Below, piece by piece: positions 1 to 11,227 of a stretch of DNA of 64,000 nt; position 1 is the stretch's first letter; every line of letters begins with the position of its first letter. The stretch spans positions 15,086,501 through 15,150,500 of the forward strand of contig NC_079381.1 of assembly GCF_021018895.1 (NCBI RefSeq), read 5' to 3'. This stretch comes from Seriola aureovittata (lineage: Eukaryota; Chordata; Actinopteri; Carangiformes; Carangidae). Below the pieces are notes generated by a model. It saw only the letters and a list, made by a program, of their open reading frames with translations. It was not told the origin of the DNA and did not search any database. The position numbers and the translations under genes are program-made.

Positions 1-627
1 TTCCAGTCATGCATCTCACCTCAATTTCAGGCCTCTGCATCCCTTTCTGTCTGCTTTTTGTTTTAACCTGCAGCATTGAGGTTAGTGTTAAGCGATTTTA
101 TGTATGATCACAGACACTGTAGCTTCTCTTTCTATTCACCATCCAGCCCTACATGGATATATCTTTGGCACAATTTAAGTCAGTGAATAGATGACGAGAT
201 GGTTTGCTGCAACTGTCAGACAGAGCAGTGTCCATTAATAAAAAAGTTGTGTCCATTAATAACAGTTGCAAAGTTCTACGGTCCCAGATGACTTTTGTAG
301 CTTGCAAGGCCCTTAAATGTGCAAGACTGGGTCCCTCGGCTCTGTTTGTCCTATTACATAACTGTCTTCACATTACTTATGTTACTATGCCAGTACAACC
401 AACACTAAATAACTCATGCACTAAGACCACATTAAGCATAAGGGCACAGCAGACATCTACAACCTGAATAATGTTTACAAGCTTTGTTTAAACCCAATGT
501 TCATTCCAGAGAACTTGTTCCATTGCCTCTTTTTCCTCACTTCTGGACTGTGGTTACATGGGGCAGGGACTGGCAGGAGTGTTCAGAATAGCACTACTAG
601 GATAATGACGAGTGAAAACTCCAGCAT

Positions 628-654
628 CACACACACACACACACACACACACAC
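628..654. repeat. (CA)n microsatellite
   Basis: 27 bp of uninterrupted CA in the terminal partial intron. Confidence 0.95.
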
Positions 655-3136
655 CAAATGTGGCTTTGTTACACTGGGATGTTGGTTCCGTGTCGTTGTG
701 TCTCCCTCAGGTTTCTATTCAACACTAGACAACTGCAGCCTGAGTTCTCAAGTGTTAGATAGATATGGTAAAGACAACAGCCATATATAGTCTTTTGCTA
801 GTTAGTGCTAGTGTTAGTTAAAATGGGTCTCTATCAGCATGCATTTTATGTATTATTTTATCATGTAAATTAATTGAATTTTTGAGTCCATAAGAAGCAT
901 GAAAGAGATTATACTTTCAGGTAAAATAACAATAAAAGACACCTTTAATCAAGAAATTTAGTGGCCTAAATATGGGGAATCAAGTTAATCATTGAAACCC
1001 ACTTAATAATACTGTATGTAACATATTCTATGTCCGTAAAGTCATAAATAGTAAATATTCCTGCTCTGAGGCAATACGTATCTTCCAGTCCAGGTTTGCT
1101 CATAAGAGCATGTTGCATACTGATTCAGCTTCAGCCTTAAAATTGAATAATTTCACAAAGCTGACCTTAACTCTGCACCTGGGGCCCTATTAAACAGTAA
1201 CATACAAATACACCTATCTGAGAATCAAATCGTAAAAACACATTGTGTATTTAATATTTCTACATAAACAAAAAGATTAGGAGAAAAAAAACCTAGAACT
1301 GAATTTTAAGTATCAGGTGAAGTCTGTCACAGTCACATTCTTGTGCTTTTTTTCTTTTTACATGATGTATTTGTTTTATTGTTAGGCCATGTTATATCTC
1401 AGAACTATATGAATTATGATTCATGATAGTCTCAGCTGCATGTCGACCTTACCATCAAAATATATTCTTTTTTTCAGTGCTTACACTGTATTCATGTGGT
1501 CTATAGAAATAGTCATTACTAGCGTATATACAGACTTACAATGACATGAAAAACGCATAAAATGCTAGAAAAATCAAGTGTCCTTGTGTCAGTGTGCTCA
1601 ACATCAGTGTCTCACATTATCTGAATATGTTTTGTTGTATGTCATTGGAGAGAAGTTATTTCTTTAGCATACTTCTTCAGAGTTCCACTCATTTATACTA
1701 TTGTCAATGAACCAAACTCCCACATCCTACAGGTGTTTTGTCCTTTTGGAGGCTGTGAAATTTTACAATGTGTTGAACACATTACAGAAATCTCTGTGTA
1801 GTCAAATTCATGTTTGTATTGTTGAATATCTGAGTGCAATAAACATTTATGAAACTACTGAAAAATAGGCAGCAAACTTTCTTCATAGCATTCTAACCTT
1901 TGTGTTCACTTATCGAATGATGTGTGTCTACCTTTACAATTTAGATTTCTGTGTGACTCTTATAGTGAAAGCAAACCTCTTGCTGCCAAAATTGGCTGGC
2001 TGTAGAACTCCATTTGAACATATTGCATTCAGAGTCTTACTGAAGATAAAGTATCAATGAAATGTATGATCAAAAATAACAGTATTCAAGCAGCAGGATG
2101 CTCATTAATATATATTATATTATTGGATAAACATCGATGCAATAACATTACCGATAGAGATCAAGCTAATTTTGTGTAGTTTAATCTATAACAACCCTTT
2201 AAAGTAACTAGTACATAGAGAGTAGAAGTAAATGAATGGAAATACTTAAGAACGAATAGCTCAAAGTTGTACAGCACTTGAGCATATGTACTCATTTACT
2301 TATCACCAATGTTTCAAATGTACCACTGAAAACAGCATGTTTTCAGTCAGGTTTTATGTACTTTATTTAGTACAACTGCCTTCCCAGTCCTGGGTCTTTC
2401 ATGCCAGGATAGGCACAGTATGTCATGGATTAGTAGAGTCAGGGAAATGCATGTTTTCATTTGATCAGGTGATTTTACCGATGTATCTCAGTCTAGATGT
2501 ATTAAATTGAAATTTTATTCCTTTGTATCACATGGATCCCGTACTTGTCATAAAGCACGCTGGCTTTGAAAACAGATTTTTAAATTACATTACTCATTAA
2601 GGGGCTGTAGGTGTTCAATCCTGATCCTCATTAACCCCAAATCTATTTTTCTTTTTTTCGCTACAAGGTGAGTAAGTGTGTAATAGGTTTTATTTTGAAA
2701 CCCAGGTGCCAATCAACAACACTGAAAATCTTGACTGAAAATCAGCATCTTTTTGGATGACAAATAAACAGGATTAAAAACACCATCTAAATGGGACAGT
2801 GCTGCAAGATGCTTTTGGGATGCGGTTAAGTCACACTGATGTTTCATTCAATTCATGCAGCTTATGCAGCCTCTTAACCAGAAGGCGAATTGAGGGAGGA
2901 TGAAGTCTTTAAACATAACCCAGTTTAGTTTGTATTCAGACAAAGTGTAACCCCTCCCCCCCCCCCCTTCCTGTTCAATTATAGCAAATCCTGCTCTACT
3001 TCTCTTTCGTATTTGCAGTAGGTTGATTGCATTGAGTTAGAAAAGGTTCAGGTGTCCTGGTAACTCTTGATAGTAACCCCATCATATCTGAAGTTCCCGC
3101 TTTCATCCTTTCTTGAACATGGTCTATTCTCTTGTG

Positions 3137-3496
3137 TACAAGGGTGTGTAGGACTCAGTGGCATCTAGTGGTGAGATTGCAGATTGCACCCAACTGAATA
3201 CCCCTTTTCCCTCATCCCTCCCTTTCCAAGCATGTAGGAGAAAATGTGGTGGCCATCAGGTAACGTAAAAAATGCAAAAGGCCCTCTCTGGAGATAGTGT
3301 TAGGTTTGTCAAATCTGGGCTACTGAAGAAACATGGCAGAGCAACATGGCAGGCTCCCTGGAAGGGAACCCACTACCTATGAAAAATTAAGGGCTCATTC
3401 TAAGATAAAGCAAACACAACCATTTGTAGTTTTAGGTTAATATTATATTCCATTTCTGCCAATAGATCCCCCTAAATCCAACACACTGGTCCTTTA
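3137..3496. mobile_element. MITE-like non-autonomous DNA element with imperfect terminal inverted repeats
   Basis: The left end (around 3144-3171, GTGTGTAGGACTCAGTGG then CATCTAGTGG) matches the reverse complement of the right end (around 3460-3489), which reads GTGTGTTGGATTTAGGGG then GATCTATTGG. About 24 of 35 aligned bases agree, so these are imperfect terminal inverted repeats around a body of about 300 bp with no ORF. From memory the body (GGCATCTAGTGGTGAGATTG near the start, CTGCCAATAGATCCCCCTAA near the end) is a high-copy repeat in percomorph fish; I cannot give a library name. Clear target-site duplications are not visible. Confidence 0.75.
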
Positions 3497-3656
3497 AAGT
3501 TTAAAAAGATATGTTACATAAATCTCTCTGCCTTTGACAGAATTCCCCCCAAAATTTGATATGTCATGTGTGAGGATAGCTTCTCCGTTCATCTCTCTGG
3601 AATTCAGCGTTCATGCTTTTCTTTTGGCCTTTCTCCCTGTCCGTCAGCATGCTCAC

Positions 3657-3836
3657 CTTTCTGGTACTGCAGCCAGAGCTGCTGCTGGGCCTTCTTGCTG
3701 GGGAAGTAGATGCTGCAGCTGAGCTCAGAGCCGTACAGGGCCTCCGACACGTAGTGGCTGCCGTATTGCTGGAGAAAAGCCAGCAGCTCCTCGCGTGTGC
3801 TGTCTGCTGACAGTGTCTTCAGCACTTTGGAAAAGC
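3657..3836 (-). CDS. astn2: astn2 exon: MACPF signature (partial gene)
   Basis: 180-nt internal exon, phase 1 at both ends, the most 3' exon in the window. The acceptor is CATTGACCTGGTAG and the donor AAAG|GTGAGCAT. It encodes FSKVLKTLSADSTREELL, then AFLQQYGSHYVSEALYGS, then ELSCSIYFPSKKAQQQLW and LQYQK. The family signature Y-G-(S/T)-H-(F/Y)-x6-G-G is present as YGSHYVSEALYGS, with the final glycine replaced by serine, as I recall for ASTN2 generally. Opposite-strand open frames over this exon are shadows. The following exon (end of MACPF, toward FNIII) is not found between base 1 and this exon. Confidence 0.95.
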
Positions 3837-4095
3837 CTACCAGGTCAATGTGTGATGTATGCACAATTAATGTCAAAATCAAGATCCATCGAGAGCAGAC
3901 AAAGGTAGACAGACAGGTAGCTTGATAAATAGATGATAGTTGTTTGAATCAAATGTTGTAACTGACAACAAAATGCAGAATATATATTAAAACTATATAG
4001 GCTGGGCGGTAAATGCAACACAACTTTTATAATATGTACCTATGCAATGTTTTGTGATGCTAAGAAATCAACTGTCATATTTTTCAGGCACTTAC

Positions 4096-4200
4096 CTGCA
4101 GATAAAGTAATGGAGCTGAGTTTGACTTTGTACAGATTGCTGCGTACTCTCCACTGTTGAACCATAGGGTAGCCGACTGCCTCGCTGAACTGGGCATCCC
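4096..4200 (-). CDS. astn2: astn2 exon: MACPF domain, before the signature (partial gene)
   Basis: 105-nt internal exon, phase 1 at both ends. The acceptor is CTTGTCTGTTTTTCTTAG and the donor G|GTAAGTGCC. It encodes DAQFSEAVGYPMVQQWRV then RSNLYKVKLSSITLSA. The G-Y-P-M-V-Q-Q-W-R-V-R-S-N-L-Y stretch is highly conserved in ASTN2. With a length of 105 nt it could be skipped without a frame shift. It is separated from the next exon by only 259 nt of intron. Confidence 0.94.
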
Positions 4201-5475
4201 CTAAGAAAAACAGACAAGAGGAGGACAAGGAAATAAATTAAGACAGAAGGTAGTGGTATAGGAATGTCAATAAATACAACTATTTAAAACAAACAACTAA
4301 ACTCAGATTCATAAAGAGCTGCCGAAGTTCAAAATGAATGAATAGATAAATAAAAACCATCATTTCATTTGAACAGTTTATTGCAGATCCATTGTTATCC
4401 ATGATTGCCTTAACATCATTTATTATCACAGCCCATATCCCAGCTGCTCCTGGATCAATGGCAGATATACAGTGCAGCTCCAACTCCAATTGGATTGCTG
4501 ACATTAAAAGTGAGAGCAATCTTGCCTTTCTCTGCAATTCAATTACCAAACTTTCACACCAGTTTAGAACTAAAACCACAAAAGTGAAGAGCATAGGAAA
4601 AATAAAAAAATAAACTGCTTACAGGAACCTTGATTCTCTCCCTCTAGAAAGCTTTTGACACCTGAGGCATTCATGCACGGTAAAAAAGGGCAATTTAGTT
4701 TCTCTACGTGTGTCCAATTCTGGTAAAAGCATGACCCCAGTAAAAAAAAAATTATATATATATATATATATCGCAGGGGTCAATGTGGACTAAATACCAA
4801 TTTAGCTAATGGAGGGATTAGGTAGCAGAGGTGGAGGTGCAGGTTTCAAGCCTAATATTTACGTGAGTCTGTCCCCACCAGGATGGGGTGGAACAGCCGA
4901 GAAAAGGATAAAAGGATAAAGGGATAAAATGGGAGGTTAAGTGTTAGAGTTTACAAGGTCCCGTATATGTGTGTGTGTGTGTGTGTGTGTTAGATAGGGT
5001 TTAACAGCACAGTGGCACCAAAAGCATACTTACACACAAAGGACTTTGCACTCATATATTGCCACAAAACAGGCAATATATCAGCAACAAGAACACACTG
5101 ACAGTTTGCATTTACCAGTTTCTATATAAAACTTGTTGTCTCCTCTCTCAGGTGTGTATAGCGACGCTCATCTGAACAAATGATAAAATGGGATTGGAGT
5201 CCGGAGCCTTAAAACTGATACATCGTTTAGGCTTTCCGTCTACATAATTCGTTCAAGATGAACGTGGGGGCTGCTTTTTGCTATTGACTTTAATCAGTTC
5301 GGAATTTATTAAGCCATAAACCATGACTGGATCTCAGAGAGATAATAGAGCTGCCACTGAAAAATGCAATGAATCAAATGGCTCTCAACAATAGAGACAG
5401 GCGAGAAAGAAAAAAAAGCACATATCCACACACTTACTGTACACACACACACACACACACACACCAAACACTCAC
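4201..5475 (-). other. astn2 intron with several microsatellites
   Basis: 1.3-kb intron. It contains (TA)n at 4753-4771, (GT)n at 4969-4991 and (AC)n at 5441-5464. The last lies immediately inside the 5' splice site of exon 5476-5600. No other feature is recognised. The 259-nt intron 3837-4095 beside it is also featureless. Confidence 0.8.
5441..5464 (-). repeat. (AC)n microsatellite; (GU)n on the astn2 RNA just after a 5' splice site
   Basis: 24 bp of AC on the + strand. On the transcribed strand it is (GT)n beginning about 11 nt after the first base of the intron. UG repeats in this position are known binding sites for TDP-43 and CELF proteins, so it may affect use of the exon; that is inference. 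Confidence 0.9.
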
Positions 5476-5600
5476 CTGTGAGGAGCTGCAGGTTGGGCAG
5501 GGGCTCTGACAAGATGCCTCGACACTGTTCCTCTACCGGTAAGGGGATGACCATGAGACCATCAGCTAGCTGGGGAAAGTCCTTAATGAAGTTGTTGTCC
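5476..5600 (-). CDS. astn2: astn2 exon: MACPF domain, middle part (partial gene)
   Basis: 125-nt internal exon entering in phase 2 and leaving in phase 1. Because its length is not a multiple of three, skipping it would shift the frame. It encodes DNNFIKDFPQLADGLMVI then PLPVEEQCRGILSEPLPN and LQLLTG, nearly the recalled human ASTN2 residues. Its acceptor is the end of a (TC)n run on the transcribed strand, itself preceded by (TTTC)n. Its donor GTGAGTGTTTGG is followed directly by (TG)n. Both flanks are therefore microsatellites that form part of the splice-site context. Confidence 0.95.
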
Positions 5601-5602
5601 CT

Positions 5603-5631
5603 GAGAGAGAGAGAGAGAGAGAAACAGAGGA

Positions 5632-5671
<40 letters not shown>

Positions 5672-5674
5672 AAA
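5603..5674 (-). repeat. (GA)n plus (GAAA)n microsatellite forming a polypyrimidine tract
   Basis: (GA)n at 5603-5622, a short interruption, then (AAAG)n to about 5674. On the transcribed strand this reads (TTTC)n then (TC)n and runs into CAG at the acceptor of exon 5476-5600. The acceptor's polypyrimidine tract is therefore a length-variable repeat. Confidence 0.95.
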
Positions 5675-7559
5675 GGCAAACAGTTCTGGTATCACGTAGT
5701 CATTTTCAGTACAAATACAAACGCACGGCTTGCTAACACCTAGAACAATAACCGAGGTCCACAAAGGTCCAGTAACTATTTGTAATAAAAGGTTAACAGC
5801 CCATAGTGGCTTCCAAGCATCACACCTCTACTTTATTTATCTAAAGTTTGTACCTAACAGTCAGGGGTGCAGCTACACGCTCTGGAATCAGCTCAACAGC
5901 TCAACAACGGTTCACAACAAATATCTACAGTCCCTACATGTTCCTGTGGCCCATCCAGACGCTGGCCTCCTGAATCATTCACAGACAGGGATTTGGAGAT
6001 TTCTCTTGCAAGCGTTTCTATTATAATCTTTTATGTGCTGATATTTTCCCCCGTCTCCCCTGCCTCACAGAGGTTAGACTAAAGGAGCTAGGGGTCATCG
6101 GCTGCGTGTAATTATTGATAAAATATTTGACCTTTAAACGCGACAAGGTGTACCTGTTGTTTAATGTCTTGTCGTCATGGTAATTTGTTCCAGCCATGAA
6201 GCGACAGAGTTCCTCACCGTAAACAACAGTAGCATGGGGTACAAAGCCGAGTCGCGCGCGCGTGTGTGTATGCATGTGCGATGCTTGGTGGTGCAATAAA
6301 GACAACAGTTGTGTGCCCCTGTTTGAGGGCAGAACAGAGAGCTGCGACCCAGATAAAAAACAGACCCCTTGGACTCTCTCTCTCTCTCTCTTGCTTTCTC
6401 TCTGCTGGAGACGATAAGTACAAGAAAGAATGGAAATGAGAAAGGAACTGTGAAATGTTGGGAGGGGAGGGCAGAAAGAGAGAATCCACATACTTTACTA
6501 CAGAGAGAGGTAACTAAGAACATCCAGAAATACACACACAGCTGATATTTTGAGGAGCATATTAGCTCTAAACATGTAAAGTAAATAGCAATTGTGAATG
6601 TTGAGCTCCATTTTTTGTTGAGGAGATAGACCATTCTGGTTAAACCAAAGCAGCTGTGGTTCATTTCCTGTCAAAAAAAAAAAAAAGATGAGTTGTCTTC
6701 CTGCAGTCTGAGAGCATTGCAAGCAGCAGCAACCTATTTCCCATAATCCACTTTTATGGGACCAAGTCTCAGAGCACAGACCTTGCGCCATGGAGACTCA
6801 GGGGGTGTAGCTTCACTCTTCTTGATATCAATTTTTCATCCTGTTCCTTTCTTTCCTGTCTCTCTCTCTCTCTCCCTCTCTCTCTCCCTCTGTGCTTCCT
6901 CTAACCACAAAGCCTGTTAGATGCAATCACAGCCTTAGTGTTACAATGAAGGGGTAGAAGGATTGACTCAAGGGCAGAGGATGAGAGGAGAGAGGGAGAG
7001 GAGAGGTGCTATAAAAAGATTACCGTGGCTTATGCTCACAGAAAACATATTGATTGCTAAATTAAATCAGCCAGCTTCACGCTGAGGCTCAGAGAACCTT
7101 TGGGGGCGTGTGGACCAAGACGATATGTAGCTTTATGGATTTTCAAACCCAGATGTGGACTGTCCTTGACACTCTGTGAGAGTTCCTTTTCTTTAGCCAC
7201 TTTGCTCACAACAAGACACACTATATAAGAAAGTGAAGTACCCAATAGCTCACTTTAGATTTGCTAAGAAACAAAACTGAAAATTGACTCAATTTGGAGA
7301 AACAAAAAAAAAAAAAAGGATTGGGAAGACTATTGCCTTGGGTCTTTGCAGCGCCTGATCGCACATAACATTGTTAAATGTCCTTAACCTTCCTCTTCTT
7401 CTTCTTCCACCCGAGGGAAAAATAAGGCAAGTGTAGATTGTCGTGCCATCTGTCCCCTTTTGCAGAGGTTAAATGGTAAGACAGCAAATTCAGAATGGTC
7501 AAAGTGTCAGTCCGGAAGCTTTCTGTTTACCACGGTAAAAAGACCACAGTTCCTTTGTG

Positions 7560-7663
<104 letters not shown>

Positions 7664-8595
7664 GCAGTGAGGGGGCTTGAAGCATCTGTTCTGCTGACAG
7701 CTCATTAGAGGAAGAGACATTTATCTGTAACTCCACAACCCAAACAAACCAAAGTGGTTAACAGGGTGAGCCAGTTGCTTCATCTCTGTTCCACACAAAC
7801 GCTAACGATACGGTTTAGCTGTTAGCTGCCCATGGCTAACTCATCACACCTTAGTGTGAAAAACCAACATTAATGGCCTAAAAAGCTGAAGCCTAACAAG
7901 CAGTGGACCTGGCAATAAGCCCCTTCTCACAGCAGATGTTTTGAATTCTTTAACACAGATGTAACTATTAACATTAATAATGGCTGCATTCTGCTTAAGT
8001 GCTCCAGGACCAGGAATATGCTAATGCATGTGCTGGCCCACTTATATTACTTCCTGAAACTTAAATGGAATGGAGCCATCATTATTTATCATTATTAGTT
8101 ACACCTGTGCTTTTCCCGCAGTGTTTAGGGCCAAATGCAAAAGCGTGAAGATGCATACCCAGCTGGATTTTCTGTGTACTATATTAAACTGGCCGAGTTT
8201 AATCACTTACACAAAATAAATAATTGAACATGCAAGATGTATTAGCCCTCATATCCCATTTTTCTCCAATTTTTTAATAGAAATAATGAAATTGACAACG
8301 GCTGAATTCCATTTAGCTGTTTCAGATACCTTGTACATCTTTCAGATATATAACATCTCTAACTTTTCTGCTTTTCCCTCATTTTGTCCTCCAGTTACAT
8401 TCAACCACATGGTTTTCTGTGATCTATTCTTTTTCTTATAAGTAGCTCAGGCCAGAGCTGTGTGTCCATACAGCCACTAATGAGGATTAACACAGGTGGC
8501 TAAAATGAACGTGAAGTAATTCCACAATTAGCAATCCTTGAGACCTGCTCCTCATTCAGGTACCCAACCCATTATTTTTACTAGCCGAGCTTACA

Positions 8596-8658
8596 TACAC
8601 ACACGCACACGCACGTACACGCACACGCGCACACACACACACACACACACACACCCCC
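8596..8658. repeat. imperfect (CA/CG)n microsatellite
   Basis: Alternating ACAC/GCAC/GTAC units passing into pure (CA)n and then a C-rich stretch (CCCCCCCACCCACCCA) to about 8669. Alternating purine-pyrimidine of this kind can adopt Z-DNA; no function is implied. Confidence 0.9.
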
Positions 8659-11181
8659 CCACCCACCCATACAGCCTTATCTCATTTAACAACCTCCCAT
8701 ACACCAACCCACGAATGTGAGTCTGGTCTGCCGCGGCAATGGCCAACAAACCTGCATATTTACTCATGTTTCATTCAGTACCCATGTGTGTTCATTAAGA
8801 GCAGTGGACACTGGGCTCCCTCCTGGCCAAATAGGCCTCCTATCCTACTTGAGTCTACAAGTGTGGCAAACTCTTCCCATTTGAATGAGAATCTCCAAAA
8901 CACAAGCTCCACCGTCCAGTGTATAATAAAATTATATCTGGTGGGATGAATACAAATATTCTAGACCAGTTCATGCATATATATTAAAGCGCTCGCTCTC
9001 TCTTAGTTCTCCCCTCCCTTTATCTCAGTCTCCATGTCTCTTCCTGCCCTCTATGTGTACCATTTCAATTCAAACACACAGTAAAGATACATCTGATTAT
9101 TCAAGCATATTGGAGCTGAGGTCTCACATGCAAATAGTTTTTTTTTTTTTTTTTTTTTTTTGTATTTCACAGCCAGACATCAATGTCAGTATTTTTCCCT
9201 AGGTAGAGTGTAACAATTGTTTGCTGTTTGCTCAGCCCGGTCCCCAGCGGTAACCCTTCCTGGTTTGCTTTCTACATCCCGTATTCCTCTTGTCTCATAT
9301 TCTCTCTCACAGCCTCCCGTACTCAATCCTCCCAAATCACAGGCAATCTGTTGAATGGCACAGATGAGCGCTATCTACAAGTCAATTTAGAAAAATGTTT
9401 TTTTTTTTGTGCCTCTCTGTGTGTGTTTTGAGTGTGTATATGTCCATCTGAGTCTATAATAGGCATCGGGGCTATCTACAAGTCACTTCATTTTCAGATG
9501 CCTGTGTCTGTGTTTGTGCATGTGTGTATTTATCTGAGTTTGTGACTGTGTAACTGATATCGAGTGGTACTTATCTAAACATTGTCCAAGGTAATTGGCT
9601 CTTGTGCTGTCGAGAAGGGAGAGTCCATGTAGATACCCCCCCACCCCACACAGCACCACTGATCAGACACATTATACCATAGTCACTATGTCTTAACTAC
9701 ACTGACATTCCGCAACATCTCAGTTCATTATCTACAACGTTAAGACTCATCGCGACAACAATAAAGGCTAATGGTGCTTTTCAACAGCGGCTTCTGCTGG
9801 AAAATGCCATCCACCACTGGGCTCCAAACACAATGAATAGCTAAAACCACAGTAATAAATGCAGTATACACCTGCAAGAAACTCGGCACAAGCCTACTCT
9901 GCAGGTTTGCAATTACACGCTGGTGTTCAGAAATCTTATTTTTCCAAACAATTGTGGGACAGCCAACCAATCAGATCAGAGAATGAACTACGCAGGCATC
10001 CATAGGTTCCACAGATGATTAATCCTCCTGGCTTTGGGCAGTTAAGAAACCTAACTGTTTCTGCAAACTGTAAGCCATGCAGGATGCTCTTTTTCACTCA
10101 TTTGGAAGCCGACTCCGTGGACTGATGCAAGCATTAACAAAACGTTCCTAATTCCCAGAGGAAATGAGCATTGAATATACATACAAATCCTTGGCGCCAA
10201 AGGCTTACAAAGGCTATATTCTGATTATCACAGAGTCTTTTCTGGCCCAGCTGCTGACTGAGCACGTGTAACCTTTTTAGGTCAAAACTGAACAAGGAAG
10301 TAGCTCCTCAAAAAGTACCAGACATCTACAGAAGACAGTTTGAATGGTAATTCCACTGGCTCGTGTTCTTTTTCACTTCAAAATAAACAGATCAGATTGA
10401 CTGCTTTAAACTGGATTTGTGTGTAGCTGTGTTGCAATGAACCCCTATTATAACGGCATATCTCAGAAAAGGAAACTCTGATTTTAACAGTAAATTATGT
10501 AATGTCAAACACATTGGTTTAGGCAAGTAAACAACCTCAGTTAAGGGCGAGATTAAAGCAGGCCTTATAGTTTAAAGCAGCCTGAATAGTAAGTTTTTCT
10601 CATTAAAACTTTATTTAAGTAGATATGAGTCTGCAATTATGAAGCAAGGTTGCTCGATTTGAAGGCCAACTTTATTTCCACATTCCAATTTTAATGTTAG
10701 TCTTTTACTTTTTAACAGTCATGGTCTGTTTTCACACTCCTGTCCAAAAATATAGCACCCCTCTGCATCCTGCCACACTTTAATGACCATTTACAGAACA
10801 ACACTGGATTGGACAAGTTATGGTGCTATGTGGACTCAAAGTGTCTGCATTTCCTGTGATGATGAATAAATAAATAACTTACTGAATGGCAGGAAAAAGA
10901 GGAAAAAAAAGCACAATCATAGTCTTCACCACTAGAGGCTGCTCTATCTCTGTGCCAAAATGACAGGTTAATGGCATCGGGATTAGTCCAGTGTTTCTGC
11001 GTGTTTGTTACTGCACTTTACATGTGGACCGCTGGGTTCACTTGTTTTTGCTCTGTCAGACTCAAAGAAAAAAAAAATTATTTACTGCAGGAAGTGTCAG
11101 GTAAGATCCATCCAATCAGCAAGAACAAGTAAATTCTCATTTAATTACACCCTAACAACACCAACAAAAGTCTGGCTAATT

Positions 11182-11185
11182 TGTG

Positions 11186-11221
<36 letters not shown>

Positions 11222-11227
11222 TGTGTG
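11182..11227. repeat. (GT)n microsatellite
   Basis: About 46 bp of GT with two TT interruptions. Confidence 0.95.

Larger units (their letters stand above)
1..3656 (-). other. astn2 intron 3' of the MACPF-signature exon (partial)
   Basis: AT-rich intronic sequence with no coding segment that resembles the next ASTN2 exon on the minus strand. It holds a short (CA)n at 628-654, a C-run near 2947-2967 and a transposon-like element at 3137-3496. The few open frames of 60-100 codons show no recognisable domain and no matching splice context. Confidence 0.7.

Noticed and set aside
6021..6664. Overlapping 91-167 codon minus-strand ORFs near exon 5476-5600
   Set aside because: Three frames are open over the same TC-rich sequence, the pattern expected of low-complexity DNA, and none resembles an astrotactin segment. 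The phase between exons 24532-24720 and 5476-5600 already joins perfectly.
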